In this document: one piece after another, positions 50,001 to 61,953 of the stretch | How the letters are laid out: each line of letters starts with the position of its first letter | Position numbering within the stretch: the first letter of the stretch is position 1 | Assembly: GCF_022539665.2 (NCBI RefSeq) | Contig: NC_081335.1 | Coordinates: 9,026,449-9,090,448, forward strand | Origin: Daphnia carinata | Taxonomy: Eukaryota; Arthropoda; Branchiopoda; Diplostraca; Daphniidae | DNA length: 64,000 nucleotides | Reading direction: 5' to 3' | Position numbers and translations under genes: made by a program | The notes under the pieces: generated by a model | Databases searched by the model: none | What the model was told of the DNA's origin: nothing | The model's input: only the letters and a program-made list of their open reading frames with translations

Positions 50001-53000
50001 TATATTCACATTGAATACACGTATATTTGATGCTGTTTGAATGTAGATATTGAAACTCACTGTATCACACTATATTCACATTGAATACACGTATATTTGA
50101 TGCTGTTTGAATGTAGATATTGAAACTCACTGTATCACACTATATTCACATTGAATACACGTATATTTGATGCTGTTTGAATGTAGATATTGAAACTCAC
50201 TGTATCACACTATATTCACATTGAATACACGTATATTTGATGCTGTTTGAATGTAGATATTGAAACTGATTCTATAACACTATATTCACATTGAATACAC
50301 GTATATTTGATGCTGTTTGAATGTAGATATTGAAACTCACTGTATCACACTATATTCACATTGAATACACGTATATTTGATGCTGTTTGAATGTAGATAT
50401 TGAAACTGATTCTATAACACTATATTCACATTGAATACACGTATATTTGATGCTGTTTGAATGTAGATATTGAAACTCACTGTATCACACTATATTCACA
50501 TTGAATACACGTATATTTGATGCTGTTTGAATGTAGATATTGAAACTCACTGTATCACACTATATTCACATTGAATACACGTATATTTGATGCTGTTTGA
50601 ATGTAGATATTGAAACTCACTGTATCACACTATATTCACATTGAATACACGTATATTTGATGCTGTTTGAATGTAGATATTGAAACTGATTCTATAACAC
50701 TATATTCACATTGAATACACGTATATTTGATGCTGTTTGAATGTAGATATTGAAACTCACTGTATCACACTATATTCACATTGAATACACGTATATTTGA
50801 TGCTGTTTGAATGTAGATATTGAAACTCACTGTATCACACTATATTCACATTGAATACACGTATATTTGATGCTGTTTGAATGTAGATATGAAACTGATT
50901 CTATAACACTATATTCACATTGAATACACGTATATTTGATGCTGTTTGAATGTAGATATTGAAACTCACTGTATCACACTATATTCACATTGAATACACG
51001 TATATTTGATGCTGTTTGAATGTAGATATTGAAACTCATTGTATCACACTATATTCACATTGAATACACGTATATTTGATGCTGTTTGAATGTAGATATT
51101 GAAACTGATTCTATAACACTATATTCACATTGAATACACGTATATTTGATGCTGTTTGAATGTAGATATTGAAACTCACTGTATCACACTATATTCACAT
51201 TGAATACACGTATATTTGATGCTGTTTGAATGTAGATATTGAAACTCACTGTATCACACTATATTCACATTGAATACACGTATATTTGATGCTGTTTGAA
51301 TGTAGATATTGAAACTGATTCTATAACACTATATTCACATTGAATACACGTATATTTGATGCTGTTTGAATGTAGATATTGAAACTCACTGTATCACACT
51401 ATATTCACATTGAATACACGTATATTTGAAGCTCTTAGAATGTAGATAATGAAACTGATTCTATCACACTATATTCACAGTGAATACACGTATATTTTAT
51501 ACTATTTGAATGTAGATATTGAAACTCACTGTATCACACTATATTCACATTGAATACACGTATATTTGATGCTGTTTGAATGTAGATATTGAAACTCACT
51601 GTATCACACTATATTCACATTGAATACACGTATATTTGATGCTGTTTGAATGTAGATATTGAAACTCATTCTATAACACTATATTCACATTGATTAAACG
51701 TATATTTGATGCTGTTTGAATGTAGATATTGAAACTCATTGTATCACACTATATTCACATTGAATACACGTATATTTGATGCTGTTTGAATGTAGATATT
51801 GAAACTGATTCTATAACACTATATTCACATTGAATACACGTATATTTGATGCTGTTTGAATGTAGATATTGAAACTGATTCTATAACACTATATTCACAT
51901 TGAATACACGTATATTTGATGCTGTTTGAATGTAGATATTGAAACTCACTGTATCACACTATATTCACATTGAATACACGTATATTTGATGCTGTTTGAA
52001 TGTAGATATTGAAACTCACTGTATCACACTATATTCACATTGAATACACGTATATTTGATGCTGTTTGAATGTAGATATTGAAACTCATTCTATCACACT
52101 ATATTCACATTGAATACACGTATATTTGATGCTGTTTGAATGTAGATATTGAAACTCACTGTATCACACTATATTCACATTGAATACACGTATATTTGAT
52201 GCTGTTTGAATGTAGATATTGAAACTCACTGTATCACACTATATTCACATTGAATACACGTATATTTGATGCTGTTTGAATGTAGATATTGAAACTCATT
52301 CTATAACACTATATTCACATTGAATACACGTATATTTGATGCTGTTTGAATGTAGATATTGAAACTCACTGTATCACACTATATTCACATTGAATACACG
52401 TATATTTGATGCTGTTTGAATGTAGATATTGAAACTCACTGTATCACACTATATTCACATTGAATACACGTATATTTGATGCTGTTTGAATGTAGATATT
52501 GAAACTCACTGTATCACACTATATTCACATTGAATACACGTATATTTGATGCTGTTTGAATGTAGATATTGAAACTGATTGTATAACACTATATTCACAT
52601 TGAATACACGTATATTTGATGCTGTTTGAATGTAGATATTGAAACTCACTGTATCACACTATATTCACATTGAATACACGTATATTTGATGCTGTTTGAA
52701 TGTAGATATTGAAACTCACTGTATCACACTATATTCACATTGAATACACGTATATTTGATGCTGTTTGAATGTAGATATTGAAACTGATTCTATAACACT
52801 ATATTCACATTGAATACACGTATATTTGATGCTGTTTGAATGTAGATATTGAAACTGATTCTATAACACTATATTCACATTGAATACACGTATATTTGAT
52901 GCTGTTTGAATGTAGATATTGAAACTCACTGTATCACACTATATTCACATTGAATACACGTATATTTGATGCTGTTTGAATGTAGATATTGAAACTCACT

Positions 53001-55357
53001 GTATCACACTATATTCACATTGAATACACGTATATTTGATGCTGTTTGAATGTAGATATTGAAACTCCTTCTATCACACTATATTCACATTGAATACACG
53101 TATATTTGATGCTGTTTGAATGTAGATATTGAAACTGATTCTATAACACTATATTCACATTGAATACACGTATATTTGATGCTGTTTGAATGTAGATATT
53201 GAAACTCATGTATCACACTATATTCACATTGAATACACGTATATTTGATGCTGTTTGAATGTAGATATTGAAACTGATTCTATAACACTATATTCACATT
53301 GAATACACGTATATTTGATGCTGTTTGAATGTAGATATTGAAACTCACTGTATCACACTATATTCACATTGAATACACGTATATTTGATGCTGTTTGAAT
53401 GTAGATATTGAAACTCACTGTATCACACTATATTCACATTGAATACACGTATATTTGATGCTGTTTGAATGTAGATAATGATACTGAATCTATAACACTA
53501 TATTCACATTGAATACACGTATATTTGATGCTGTTTGAATGTAGATATTGAAACTCACTGTATCACACTATATTCACATTGAATACACGTATATTTGATG
53601 CTGTTTGAATGTAGATATTGAAACTCACTGTATCACACTATATTCACATTGAATACACGTATATTTGATGCTGTTTGAATGTAGATATTGAAACACATAT
53701 CACACTATATTCACATTGAATACACGTATATTTGATGCTGTTTGAATGTAGATATTGAAACTGATTGTATCACACTATATTCAAAATGAATACACGTATA
53801 TTTGATGCTGTTTGGATGTAGATCATGAAACTGATTCTATAACACTATATTCACATTTGAATACACGTATATTTGATGCTGTTTGAATGTAGATATTGAA
53901 ACTCACTGTATCACACTATATTCACATTGAATACACGTATATTTGATGCTGTTTGAATGTAGATATTGAAACTGATTCTATAACACTATATTCACATTGA
54001 ATACACGTATATTTGATGCTGTTTGAATGTAGATATTGAAACTCACTGTATCACACTATATTCACATTGAATACACGTATATTTGATGCTGTTTGAATGT
54101 AGATATTGAAACTCACTCTATCACACTATATTCACATTGAATACACGTATATTTGATGCTGTTTGAATGTAGATATTGAAACTCACTGTATCACACTATA
54201 TTCACATTGAATACACGTATATTTGATGCTGTTTGAATGTAGATATTGAAACTCACTGTATCACACTATATTCACATTGAATACACGTATATTTGATGCT
54301 GTTTGAATGTAGATATTGAAACTGACTGTATCACACTATATTCACATTGAATACACGTATATTTGATGCTGTTTGAATGTAGATATTGAAACTCACTGTA
54401 TCACACTATATTCACATTGAATACACGTATATTTGATGCTGTTTGAATGTAGATATTGAAACTCACTGTATCACACTATATTCACATTGAATACACGTAT
54501 ATTTGATGCTGTTTGAATGTAGATATTGAAACTCACTGTATCACACTATATTCACATTGAATACACGTATATTTGATGCTGTTTGAATGTAGATATTGAA
54601 ACTCACTGTATCACACTATATTCACATTGAATACACGTATATTTGATGCTGTTTGAATGTAGATCATGATACTGATTCTATAACACTATATTCACATTGA
54701 ATACACGTATATTTGATGCTGTTTGAATGTAGATATTGAAACTCACTGTATCACACTATATTCACATTGAATACACGTATATTTGATACTGTTTGAATGT
54801 ACATTATGAAACTGATTCTATAACACTATATTCACATTGAATACACGTATATTTGATGCTGTTTGAATGTAGATATTGAAACTCACTGTATCACACTATA
54901 TTCACATTGAATACACGTATATTTGATGCTGTTTGAATGTAGATATTGAAACTCACTGTATCACACTATATTCACATTGAATACACGTATATTTGATGCT
55001 GTTTGAATGTAGATATTGAAACTCACTGTATCACACTATATTCACATTGAATACACGTATATTTGATGCTGTTTGAATGTAGATATTGAAACTCACTGTA
55101 TCACACTATATTCACATTGAATACACGTATATTTGATGCTGTTTGAATGTAGATATTGAAACTCACTGTATCACACTATATTCACATTGAATACACGTAT
55201 ATTCACATTGTAGATATTAAACTCAATGTATCACACTATATTCACATTGAATACACGTTTATTTGGTGCTGTTTGAATGTAGATATTGAAACTCACTGTA
55301 TCACACTATATTCACATTGAATACACGTATATTTGATGCTGTTAGAATGTAGATATT
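35053..55357. repeat. 70-bp satellite array 3 (about 290 monomers)
   Basis: Two zones are visible. From 35 to about 41.5 kb monomers alternate between the GTAGATATTG type and the GTACATCATAAA type, giving 140-bp dimers (marks at 36181, 36321, 36461 and 36601) and longer copies of 560 and 700 bp (marks at 37591, 38151 and 38851). From about 41.5 to 55.2 kb most monomers are almost identical and differ mainly in CTCACTGTATCAC against CTGATTCTATAAC. Diverged monomers reappear at 51421-51500 and at the right edge (a truncated unit near 55200). The array runs into the assembly gap, so its true length is unknown. Confidence 0.98.
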
Positions 55358-55457
55358 NNNNNNNNNNNNNNNNNNNNNNNNNNNNNNNNNNNNNNNNNNN
55401 NNNNNNNNNNNNNNNNNNNNNNNNNNNNNNNNNNNNNNNNNNNNNNNNNNNNNNNNN
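55358..55457. other. Assembly gap (100 N)
   Basis: Exactly 100 N separate satellite from unique sequence. The round number suggests a gap of unknown size, so distances across it are not reliable. Confidence 0.97.
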
Positions 55458-55973
55458 AACTGCTCCTCTATGTCCATAACGCTAGTCTGCACACTTGACA
55501 GTCCTGTATATACAGAGTTGGCGTTTTATATTAAGAAAGAAAGGGGTCGACTTCTACACACACATGTGTGTGTGTGGACGCAGTTACATAGTGTACATGT
55601 CTTACAAGGGAGGCAGCAACGGAGGAAATTGGATTGCAAGTCGAAGCCAGACGGTGCGAGAAAGAAGTTAAGAGGCCAGATCTTAGAAACAGTTGCGACA
55701 TGAAAGGTGATCTAGAGACAGCACGATTGGAATTCTCTTTTATGTTGCTCATGTGCGTTTGGGTGTAGAGACAGAGAGAGTGAGACAAGAGGTATGTGAG
55801 AGAGAGAGAGAGAACCAAGTCGATGCTGACCAAAAAGAGCTAACAGACAGAAACATCTAATACTTTGGCTCGAACATTTTTTATTCTTTCGCTTTTCTAT
55901 AACTTAATTAAGGAGTAGGCTTTCCTTAATTTTCAACCATCTTACACGAGGAATGGCAGAGAAAATGCATCTG

Positions 55974-55982
55974 TATATAAAA
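55974..55982 (+). promoter_or_regulatory. TATA-box candidate
   Basis: TATATAAAA lies about 30-35 bp before a TTAGTTC that could act as an initiator. This is a motif match only. Confidence 0.25.
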
Positions 55983-56222
55983 ACGCTATCCTCCATCTCC
56001 CCGCCACTAAATTAGTTCTGTACCATCTGACCAAGACAAAACAAAAAAAAAGCTTATTATTATTATTTTAATTTAATTTTTTTTTTGTCTACGTTAGAAC
56101 TCGTATGTCTATTAGGACAGCAGTCGGCTATTAATCAATCGTTGGCGCCATTACAACCACTACATTTCAAAAATAGAAAAATCTTTTTTTTTGATTGGCC
56201 GAATCCTTTAGATTCCTCTCAA

Positions 56223-56492
56223 TGTGTGTGTGTGTGTGCCATTAGTGTTACACATATATCTGAAGCGATGAACATTATGTATGTATAGCTGGCGGAAGAG
56301 AGGGGAGGAGGGCACTGTATGGTACCATCATTGATAAATAATGAACCCCCTAATGTGTACAGAAGCTGTGCCGGAGCCCATAGGCGCAATCTACACGCAC
56401 ACTCTCAAATAACTGATGTATAGTCTTGCGCTATACCCGTTTCCTTATATATGAATCATTCGGCATTTTGTGTGTATGTGTGTGTGTGTGTG
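56223..56492. repeat. (GT)n microsatellites
   Basis: GT runs lie at 56223-56238 and 56469-56492 (the latter with one A interruption). Nothing else is notable in the interval. Confidence 0.85.
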
Positions 56493-57163
56493 CACCTGAA
56501 CAACTGCACGCTGCTGCAAAAGTCATTACTTCCGGCCGAGCATCGACGAGGGTCAGCATCAAAGTGCGTCTATACTCATTTTTGATGAGATTTTTATTTC
56601 TTAGAGTGGGGATTCTTTTTTTCTCTCTCAAAGAATCCGAGAAAGAATTGAGTTTTGTTTTTGAATAAATGAGGGAAACCCTTTGTGAAATTTAGTTCGC
56701 ACTTTTGGTTGAGTACTGCGCGCATACGCAAACCGTGCGAACAGAGAGGAAACGATTAAAACAAAAAAAAACTAAAAAGGGCAAAAGGTTTATCGACAGG
56801 TGAGAATGCCTTAACACGTACACAAAACAAAACAAACAAAAAAATCATTTTAAAACGAAGGGGGGAGGGAGAGCAAAAAAGAAAAAAAAGAAATTAAATC
56901 GAAATGACTACGGTATCCGTGGAAGAAGAAAAAAGAAACGAAATTGCGCACGTCATCGTGAAGTCATTTGCGTATCAGCAAACAAGGCCAACAGTCAAGG
57001 CGTTGCTGTAATTCTTTATGATGTCATTCTTTTCTCAGGAAAGAAAAGAAAAAAGGCAAAAACAAATAATTTAAATTTAAAAACAAAATCTTTTTGTTCC
57101 AGTTTTTGTTTGATTTGCCCCATACCGGGGAACAGGTAAGATGCCACCAACTGTATCCTCCGG

Positions 57164-57172
57164 TATATAAGG
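57164..57172 (+). promoter_or_regulatory. TATA-box candidate
   Basis: TATATAAGG is a good TATA match. A sharp pyrimidine-rich stretch follows 30 bp downstream. No transcript evidence is available. Confidence 0.25.
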
Positions 57173-57568
57173 CAAAAACAAGGTCTGATCATCTTCTCAT
57201 GTGTGTCTATTGTGTTTTTCTGTTAGTCTAACAGCAACATCTTTGGACTTGTTTTTCTTCTTGCCTCCTGTTCTATTTCTATGTTGTTTTTTTTTGTTTG
57301 CTATTGGCAGCAATGACGTGCATTTATACATTTTTTTTTTTTTACTTAACCGAAGCATTTTTATTGGCGGAAAAACAGGGGGATTTGTTGTTCGGAGACC
57401 CGGAGCTTTATTTCGTTCGGGATTGAACGAAAGGGATCGAAAAAAGAAAGGAAACAAGACTTTTTTTTCTCTCTCTCTCTCTCTTTTCTTCAATGGCAAG
57501 AGATGCTCTGTGTGTATGGATTTTCGCTCGAGGTCGGAGCCTTGGATCGAATAAAAAATAAAAAAAAC

Positions 57569-57686
57569 GGGGGGGGGGGGAACAAGAAATAAATAAAAGG
57601 AGGAGAGATTGAAGGAACAGAAAAAAAAAAAGAGCGAAAGGATGGAAGATGTGAAAACCGACGCCATGGCCCCCCCCCCCCCCCCC
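57569..57686. repeat. G and C homopolymer pair
   Basis: A run of 12 G (57569-57580) and a run of 17 C (57670-57686) lie 89 bp apart. They are complementary and could pair as a stem of up to 12 bp. Such runs are also prone to length errors. Confidence 0.6.
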
Positions 57687-59439
57687 ACGTAAGAGGACGG
57701 AATAATCCTTGCATCCATAGCCAGGGCCAGCGTTATACACATGTAGACAGTATAACAGTCTATATACGCTACACCATACAAGCGCTGTGTGCGTATTGAT
57801 TAGCGTTGGAGAAAGAAGGGGGGTTTGAAAAAAACTTGTCGAATAATGCATATACGTAAAACCTCTACGTACCGTGTGTGTGTCTACTGTTCTGAACTGT
57901 ACACACACACAGACCATTGCAATATAAGCAATCGGAAAGATTTCCGGGAAAAAAAGGCAAACCCGCATTGCGGTTTTTTTTTAAATAGTACGGGATTTTT
58001 TTTTTTTTTTAAATGCTCTTTATTTTAACAGGAAAAAAAAAAAAAAAAAAAGGAAATGATTTTGATTTGGTTAGTGACGCTATCGCCCGTGCGCATTGCA
58101 TCACCGACTGTTGCATTAGTCCGCGCGTCTTTACAAACATATTTGAGATAGTTTGTCTGTTTTGAAATGTGGATAAAAGAAATCGTTTGGCTCAGGTCAA
58201 ACTGGCGATGATGACCAACGTGAAAAACGAACCGGTCCCCGCAGCGTTTCATTTGCATACGAGGCATAACTCGTTGTAAAAATGCTTACGTTATTTCTTT
58301 CTTTTTTCTTTTTCTTTTTTTTTTTTTCGCGTTTCACATTGATGAAATCGCTTTACAGAAAAACGGCTCTTTTTATTACCTTAGACGATAGATTGCGGCG
58401 AAATGCTGATTTCCCAAAGACAAATCACACACACAGGAAAAAAAAAATAAGCAAACCATCAACGAGAGGTTTAGATTGTTGGCAGGGGGTTGTAAACTTT
58501 GATATTAGATTGCGTGTGCGGTGAACGTTAAAAAAAACAAACAAAAAAAGATCTACCATCTAATTGAAACGGATAGGCCTTCCTCCCTCCCCCCTTCCTC
58601 TTCTTTTGGTCGGACTGTATATCGCGGGATTCCGATTCCCTCGTGTTTGACCTTTTGCTACCCCCAAATGGCAACCGCTTTTATTTTTTTTTTTTTTTCC
58701 CCCATGTTTCTTTAATATTTTTTTTGTTCAAAACTGGGAATTACATGTCGATTAGAGAAAGAGAGAAATGTGGGCGAGAGGGAGAGAGAGAGAGTAAAGA
58801 GCTTGATCAATAAAACGGTAGTAATGGGAAACTAACTGACGTTGTTATCATTAGAGTGACGAAACGAGAAGAATAGGCAAATCATCTGGGTTGCATTCAA
58901 AGCCGCTCCGTATTTTCTGAAATATTTATTTTTTTTCCAGTTATGTCGGCAGTTGCACCCAGCATACAATTGGCATCACGTCAATCAAACGTCTTCTTTC
59001 CTGCCTCACCCCCCTTACCTCATTGAAGGGATGAATAAGTATAATCCGGGGAAATCTGTCGAAAAAAAAATAAAAAAAATGACGACCGTCATCATGTCAA
59101 TCGGGATCGAATTGAAATTTTTTGACATATTTTTCCAGCTGATTTGTATAAACCCGCGTGGTGAAACCATTTTTTTTTTTTCCTATTCCAATAAAGAAAG
59201 AAAAATAACTAAAAACATTGTAGTTGAATTGAATCCAGAAACAGTTGGATTGTCGAACGCTGGATGGCGGTCGGATCAGAGGGAGCGGATGAATTTGTTG
59301 GGGAAAGAGGGGCGTCGAATAGCCGCAAGGCTTTTGCTGCTGCTAAGGCATCGGATTCGAAGCTCGTGACTCAGTTGCTGTTAGTGCCCGTTAGGTTAGA
59401 GAGTGAAGCGCATAGCGTCACCTCCCAAGCGACTTGTGT

Positions 59440-59824
59440 GTGTGAGTGTGTGTGTGTCTAGATGTGTAGTAGTGTGTGTATAGTTTTTTTTTGGTCGTGA
59501 GAAGAAGAGAAAACTCTGTTTTTGTTCTGCCCACACAAATTTTTCGCTTTACTCATCATTGAAGGCAGCCATATTTCTTACGTTGCCCATTTTCTTTCGT
59601 CTCGTGTTTCAAAGGTGAACCCACTGGAATTGATGCCATTTTCTTGTTTCATCTCTTTTTTTTTCCCTCATTTTCTTTTCATCCCCTTCGTGTTGTGTGT
59701 GTGTGTGTGTGTGGGGGATGGGTTGTCAAAAGCCTAGAGCGTCCAAGGAGGGAGGGCAGCAGCAGCAGCAAGCAGCATTCCATTGTGTGTGTGTGTGTGT
59801 GTCTGCGAGTCTGTGTGTGTATGT
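59440..59824. repeat. Cluster of (GT)n microsatellites
   Basis: GT-rich tracts lie near 59433-59458, 59694-59713, 59784-59802 and 59812-59826. A (CAG)n-like AGCAGCAGCAGC stretch lies near 59757-59771. Confidence 0.8.
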
Positions 59825-60429
59825 GTGGCAACTGTGCGTTCTCGCCCAGATTGAATTCTCTTCGGCTTCATTTTCAGCACACACCGAGTTGCAATGATTC
59901 AGTTTTTTTCTTCTTCACGCAGCTGGACATGTTTCTTCTTTGTTTTTTTGTTTTTTGTTTTCTTTCTTTTATCCTCGATCGATTCGTGCACTATCGATTC
60001 TCCCTTTTTAGCCCCCTCGAGCAAGTTCGCCTTTCTCTCCCCTTCTTCTACCACCACATAACAATTTTCAAGTCAATTTATATATTTATATATATATATA
60101 TATTCTTTTTTTAACGACCAGCCAACGAGAGAAACACGGTTTCCAGCTACCGGGCACGAAAGAAAGAAACAAGATGGTGGTAGTGGGTGATGGTTTAGTA
60201 CATAAGGAGGGATTTTGGGAGAGGACAGGGCGAGTCCAGACACGACGACGATGTCAACAAAAAACTAAAAAATCTGAGAATAGCAAAAGTGGTGGGGAAA
60301 AAAAGGGCAGCACAGAATCTTTTTTCTTTCTTCTTTTAAAATACCTGTTTTTTTTTTCTTTCTTAAAAAAAAAAAAAAAAAAAAAAAGGACGCCCTCTTT
60401 AAAATAATAAAAAGATTGTTCGTATCAAA

Positions 60430-60437
60430 TGACGTCA
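60430..60437. promoter_or_regulatory. CRE-type palindrome upstream of plexin A
   Basis: TGACGTCA is a perfect CREB/ATF consensus, 275 bp before the plexin start codon. By chance one is expected about every 65 kb, so this is only suggestive. Confidence 0.25.
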
Positions 60438-60616
60438 CGAAACCTTAGCTGTATTAGTCTATTTACGGACAAGTTAAGAAACCATAAAATCTTAAAAAAA
60501 CAAAAAAACTTTAGTTTTTCTAATCACTTTACGCCCACCTTTAATGTCATTTTTTCTTTCTTTATTGAATTCGATTAAAAAAAAACGATGGTGATTTTTA
60601 TTATTTTTTTTTTTAG

Positions 60617-60711
60617 ATTGGTGCTGTGATGACTCGTTCGTCTGTACGGAAATAAAAACGAAGAGAGAGAGAGAGAGAGAGACACGTTACAAAAGTGGTG
60701 TGCAATCAAAA
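60617..60711 (+). other. Probable 5'UTR of plexin A with upstream acceptor
   Basis: A T-rich tract ends in TTTTTAG at 60616, a good splice acceptor, so a 5'UTR exon may begin at 60617. A (GA)n run lies at 60663-60682. The start codon context AAAAATGG is favourable. If no splice occurs here, the transcript start lies further upstream. Confidence 0.45.
60629..60655 (+). other. Short upstream ORF (8 codons) in the plexin A 5'UTR
   Basis: The ATG at 60629 opens MTRSSVRK and stops at 60655, 56 bp before the main start. If transcribed, it could reduce initiation at plexin A. Confidence 0.3.
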
Positions 60712-61093
60712 ATGGCGAGTGCGAAACATCAGTTTGGAGATTGGTTTTCCATCTGCTGGCCGCTGTTGGTGTTGACGAGTCTTTGTCTCGTATCGGCCGG
60801 TCCGATCGTGAACACATTTAACGAAGGCAATGGCGGTCATCGTCTGCAGCATCTGGTCGTGGACAAGCACAGCGCACTGGTCTACGTCGGCGGTGTCAAC
60901 CGGCTCTACCAGCTCTCGCCGGAACTGGAGCGTCAGGTGACTGTCGAGACGGGCCCCAGGGAAGACAGTCCCGAATGCCCGGCCGTCGACTGCCTCGGCT
61001 CGGTCGTCAAAAGGCTAACGGACAATGTCAATAAAGCCCTCGTCATCGATTACACGGACACGAGGCTCATTGCCTGCGGCACTCTCTACCAAG
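60712..61093 (+). CDS. PlexA: Plexin A, first coding exon (signal peptide and start of Sema domain)
   Basis: Plexins are single-pass receptors for semaphorins in axon guidance. The ATG at 60712 gives a signal peptide: hydrophobic WPLLVLTSLCLVSA, with likely cleavage after A29. The Sema domain begins near residue 45 with LQHLVVDKHSALVYVGGVNRLYQLSPEL, followed by TGPREDSPECP and DNVNKALVIDY...LIACGTLYQG. These match the first blades of the plexin propeller, including conserved Cys residues. The exon has 127 codons plus one base and ends at CAAG|GTAAAT (phase 1). The A class is chosen mainly from exon 2. GC content is much higher than in the flanking AT-rich sequence. Confidence 0.9.
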
Positions 61094-61186
61094 GTAAATT
61101 TCAATTTGATTTCATTCCCCCTTCTTTTTCAAACTCATTCAACACATTTTTTTTTTTTTTCTTTTCAATCAAATCAAAATGAAAAG
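61094..61186 (+). other. Plexin A intron (93 bp)
   Basis: The donor is GTAAAT, and the acceptor AAAAG at 61185-61186 follows a T-rich tract. Splicing joins phase 1 to give GICSVRNLKNIS, which fits plexin Sema homology. A nearby TTGCAG (61196) would be off phase. Confidence 0.85.
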
Positions 61187-61953
61187 GCATTTGCAGTGTG
61201 AGAAATCTGAAAAACATCAGCGAGGAACTGATGGAAGTCAGGGAGCCGGTCGTGGCCAACAATTCCACAGCGACGACGGTGGTTTTCATCGCTCCGGGAC
61301 CGCCGAATCCGCCCAGTACGCACGTCCTCTACGTCGGCGTGACGTACACGGGCAATTCCCCTTACCGATCGGAAGTGCCGGCCGTGTCGTCGCGTTCTCT
61401 GGCCCGTCACGAAATGTTCCAAATCGCCAAGATGGAGGTGACGACGGGGACGAGGATTTCGGTCAATTCGCTGAGTCGCGACCGCTACCCCATCCACTAC
61501 GTTTACGGCTTCTCCTCGGAGGGATTCTCCTATTTCCTGACGACGCAGATGAAAGAATCGACCAACAATTCGCCGTACATCTCCAAGTTGGTCCGCGTCT
61601 GCCAAGACGACCGCGACTATTACTCTTACACGGAAGTGCCGCTAGAGTGTGTGGCCGACAACGGCACTAGATACAATTTGGTGCAAGCCGCCTACGTCGA
61701 CAAGCCCGGATCGGATTTGGCCGCCGAATTGGGCATTAGGGCACAGGACGACGTCCTCTACGCCGTTTTTGCCCAATCGGATCCGGCCGAAGGAGGCGAA
61801 ATGAGTAATCGCCCTGCCGCCCGATCCGCTCTCTGCGTCTACTCGCTCAAATCCATCCGGCGCAAGTTTATGCACAACATTCAAAAGTGTTTTAGCGGAG
61901 AAGGACATCGCGGATTGGACTTTATCTCGCCCAGTCTACCCTGCGTTCACACG
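61187..61953 (+). CDS. PlexA: Plexin A, second coding exon (Sema domain)
   Basis: It has two bases finishing the split Gly codon, then 255 codons. Plexin A signatures are VVANNSTATTVVFIAPGPPNPPS, VLYVGVTYTGNSPYRSEVPA, VSSRSLARHEMFQIAKM, IHYVYGFSSEGFSYFLT, KLVRVCQDDRDYYSYTEVPL, NLVQAAYVDKPGSDLAAELG and CVYSLKSIRRKFMHNIQKCF with GEGHRGLDFISPSLPC. Possible N-glycosylation sites occur at NNST and NGT. The exon ends ACG|GTAAGA in phase 0, with about 383 codons of a protein that is usually about 1900 residues. The rest of the Sema domain, PSI, IPT, transmembrane and GAP parts lie right of the window. PlexB is the main alternative, but it is less similar in these blocks. Confidence 0.92.

Larger units (their letters stand above)
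55458..60616. other. Non-coding region upstream of plexin A; no gene recognised
   Basis: This stretch is unique but rich in A/T runs, (GT)n and (GA)n. Open frames on both strands encode only low-complexity peptides, and I found no conserved domain, tRNA or rRNA. It probably contains plexin A promoter and 5'UTR intron sequence. Weak candidates for 5'UTR exons are a GC-richer patch at 59230-59440 and sequence after a good acceptor (TTTTTTCCAG) ending at 58940. RNA data would be needed to place any exon. Confidence 0.6.

Noticed and set aside
320-55357. Telomeric repeats (TTAGG or similar)
   Set aside because: None was seen. The repeat unit is 70 bp and unrelated.
57197-57968. Minus-strand open frames of 186-194 aa upstream of plexin A
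   Set aside because: They are low complexity (Phe, Ser, Lys runs and poly-Gly from a C run), overlap each other in different frames, and lack any domain.
60700-60711. A plexin A start at the GTG at 60700
   Set aside because: The ATG at 60712 has a favourable context and gives a good signal peptide. GTG starts are not expected in animal genes.
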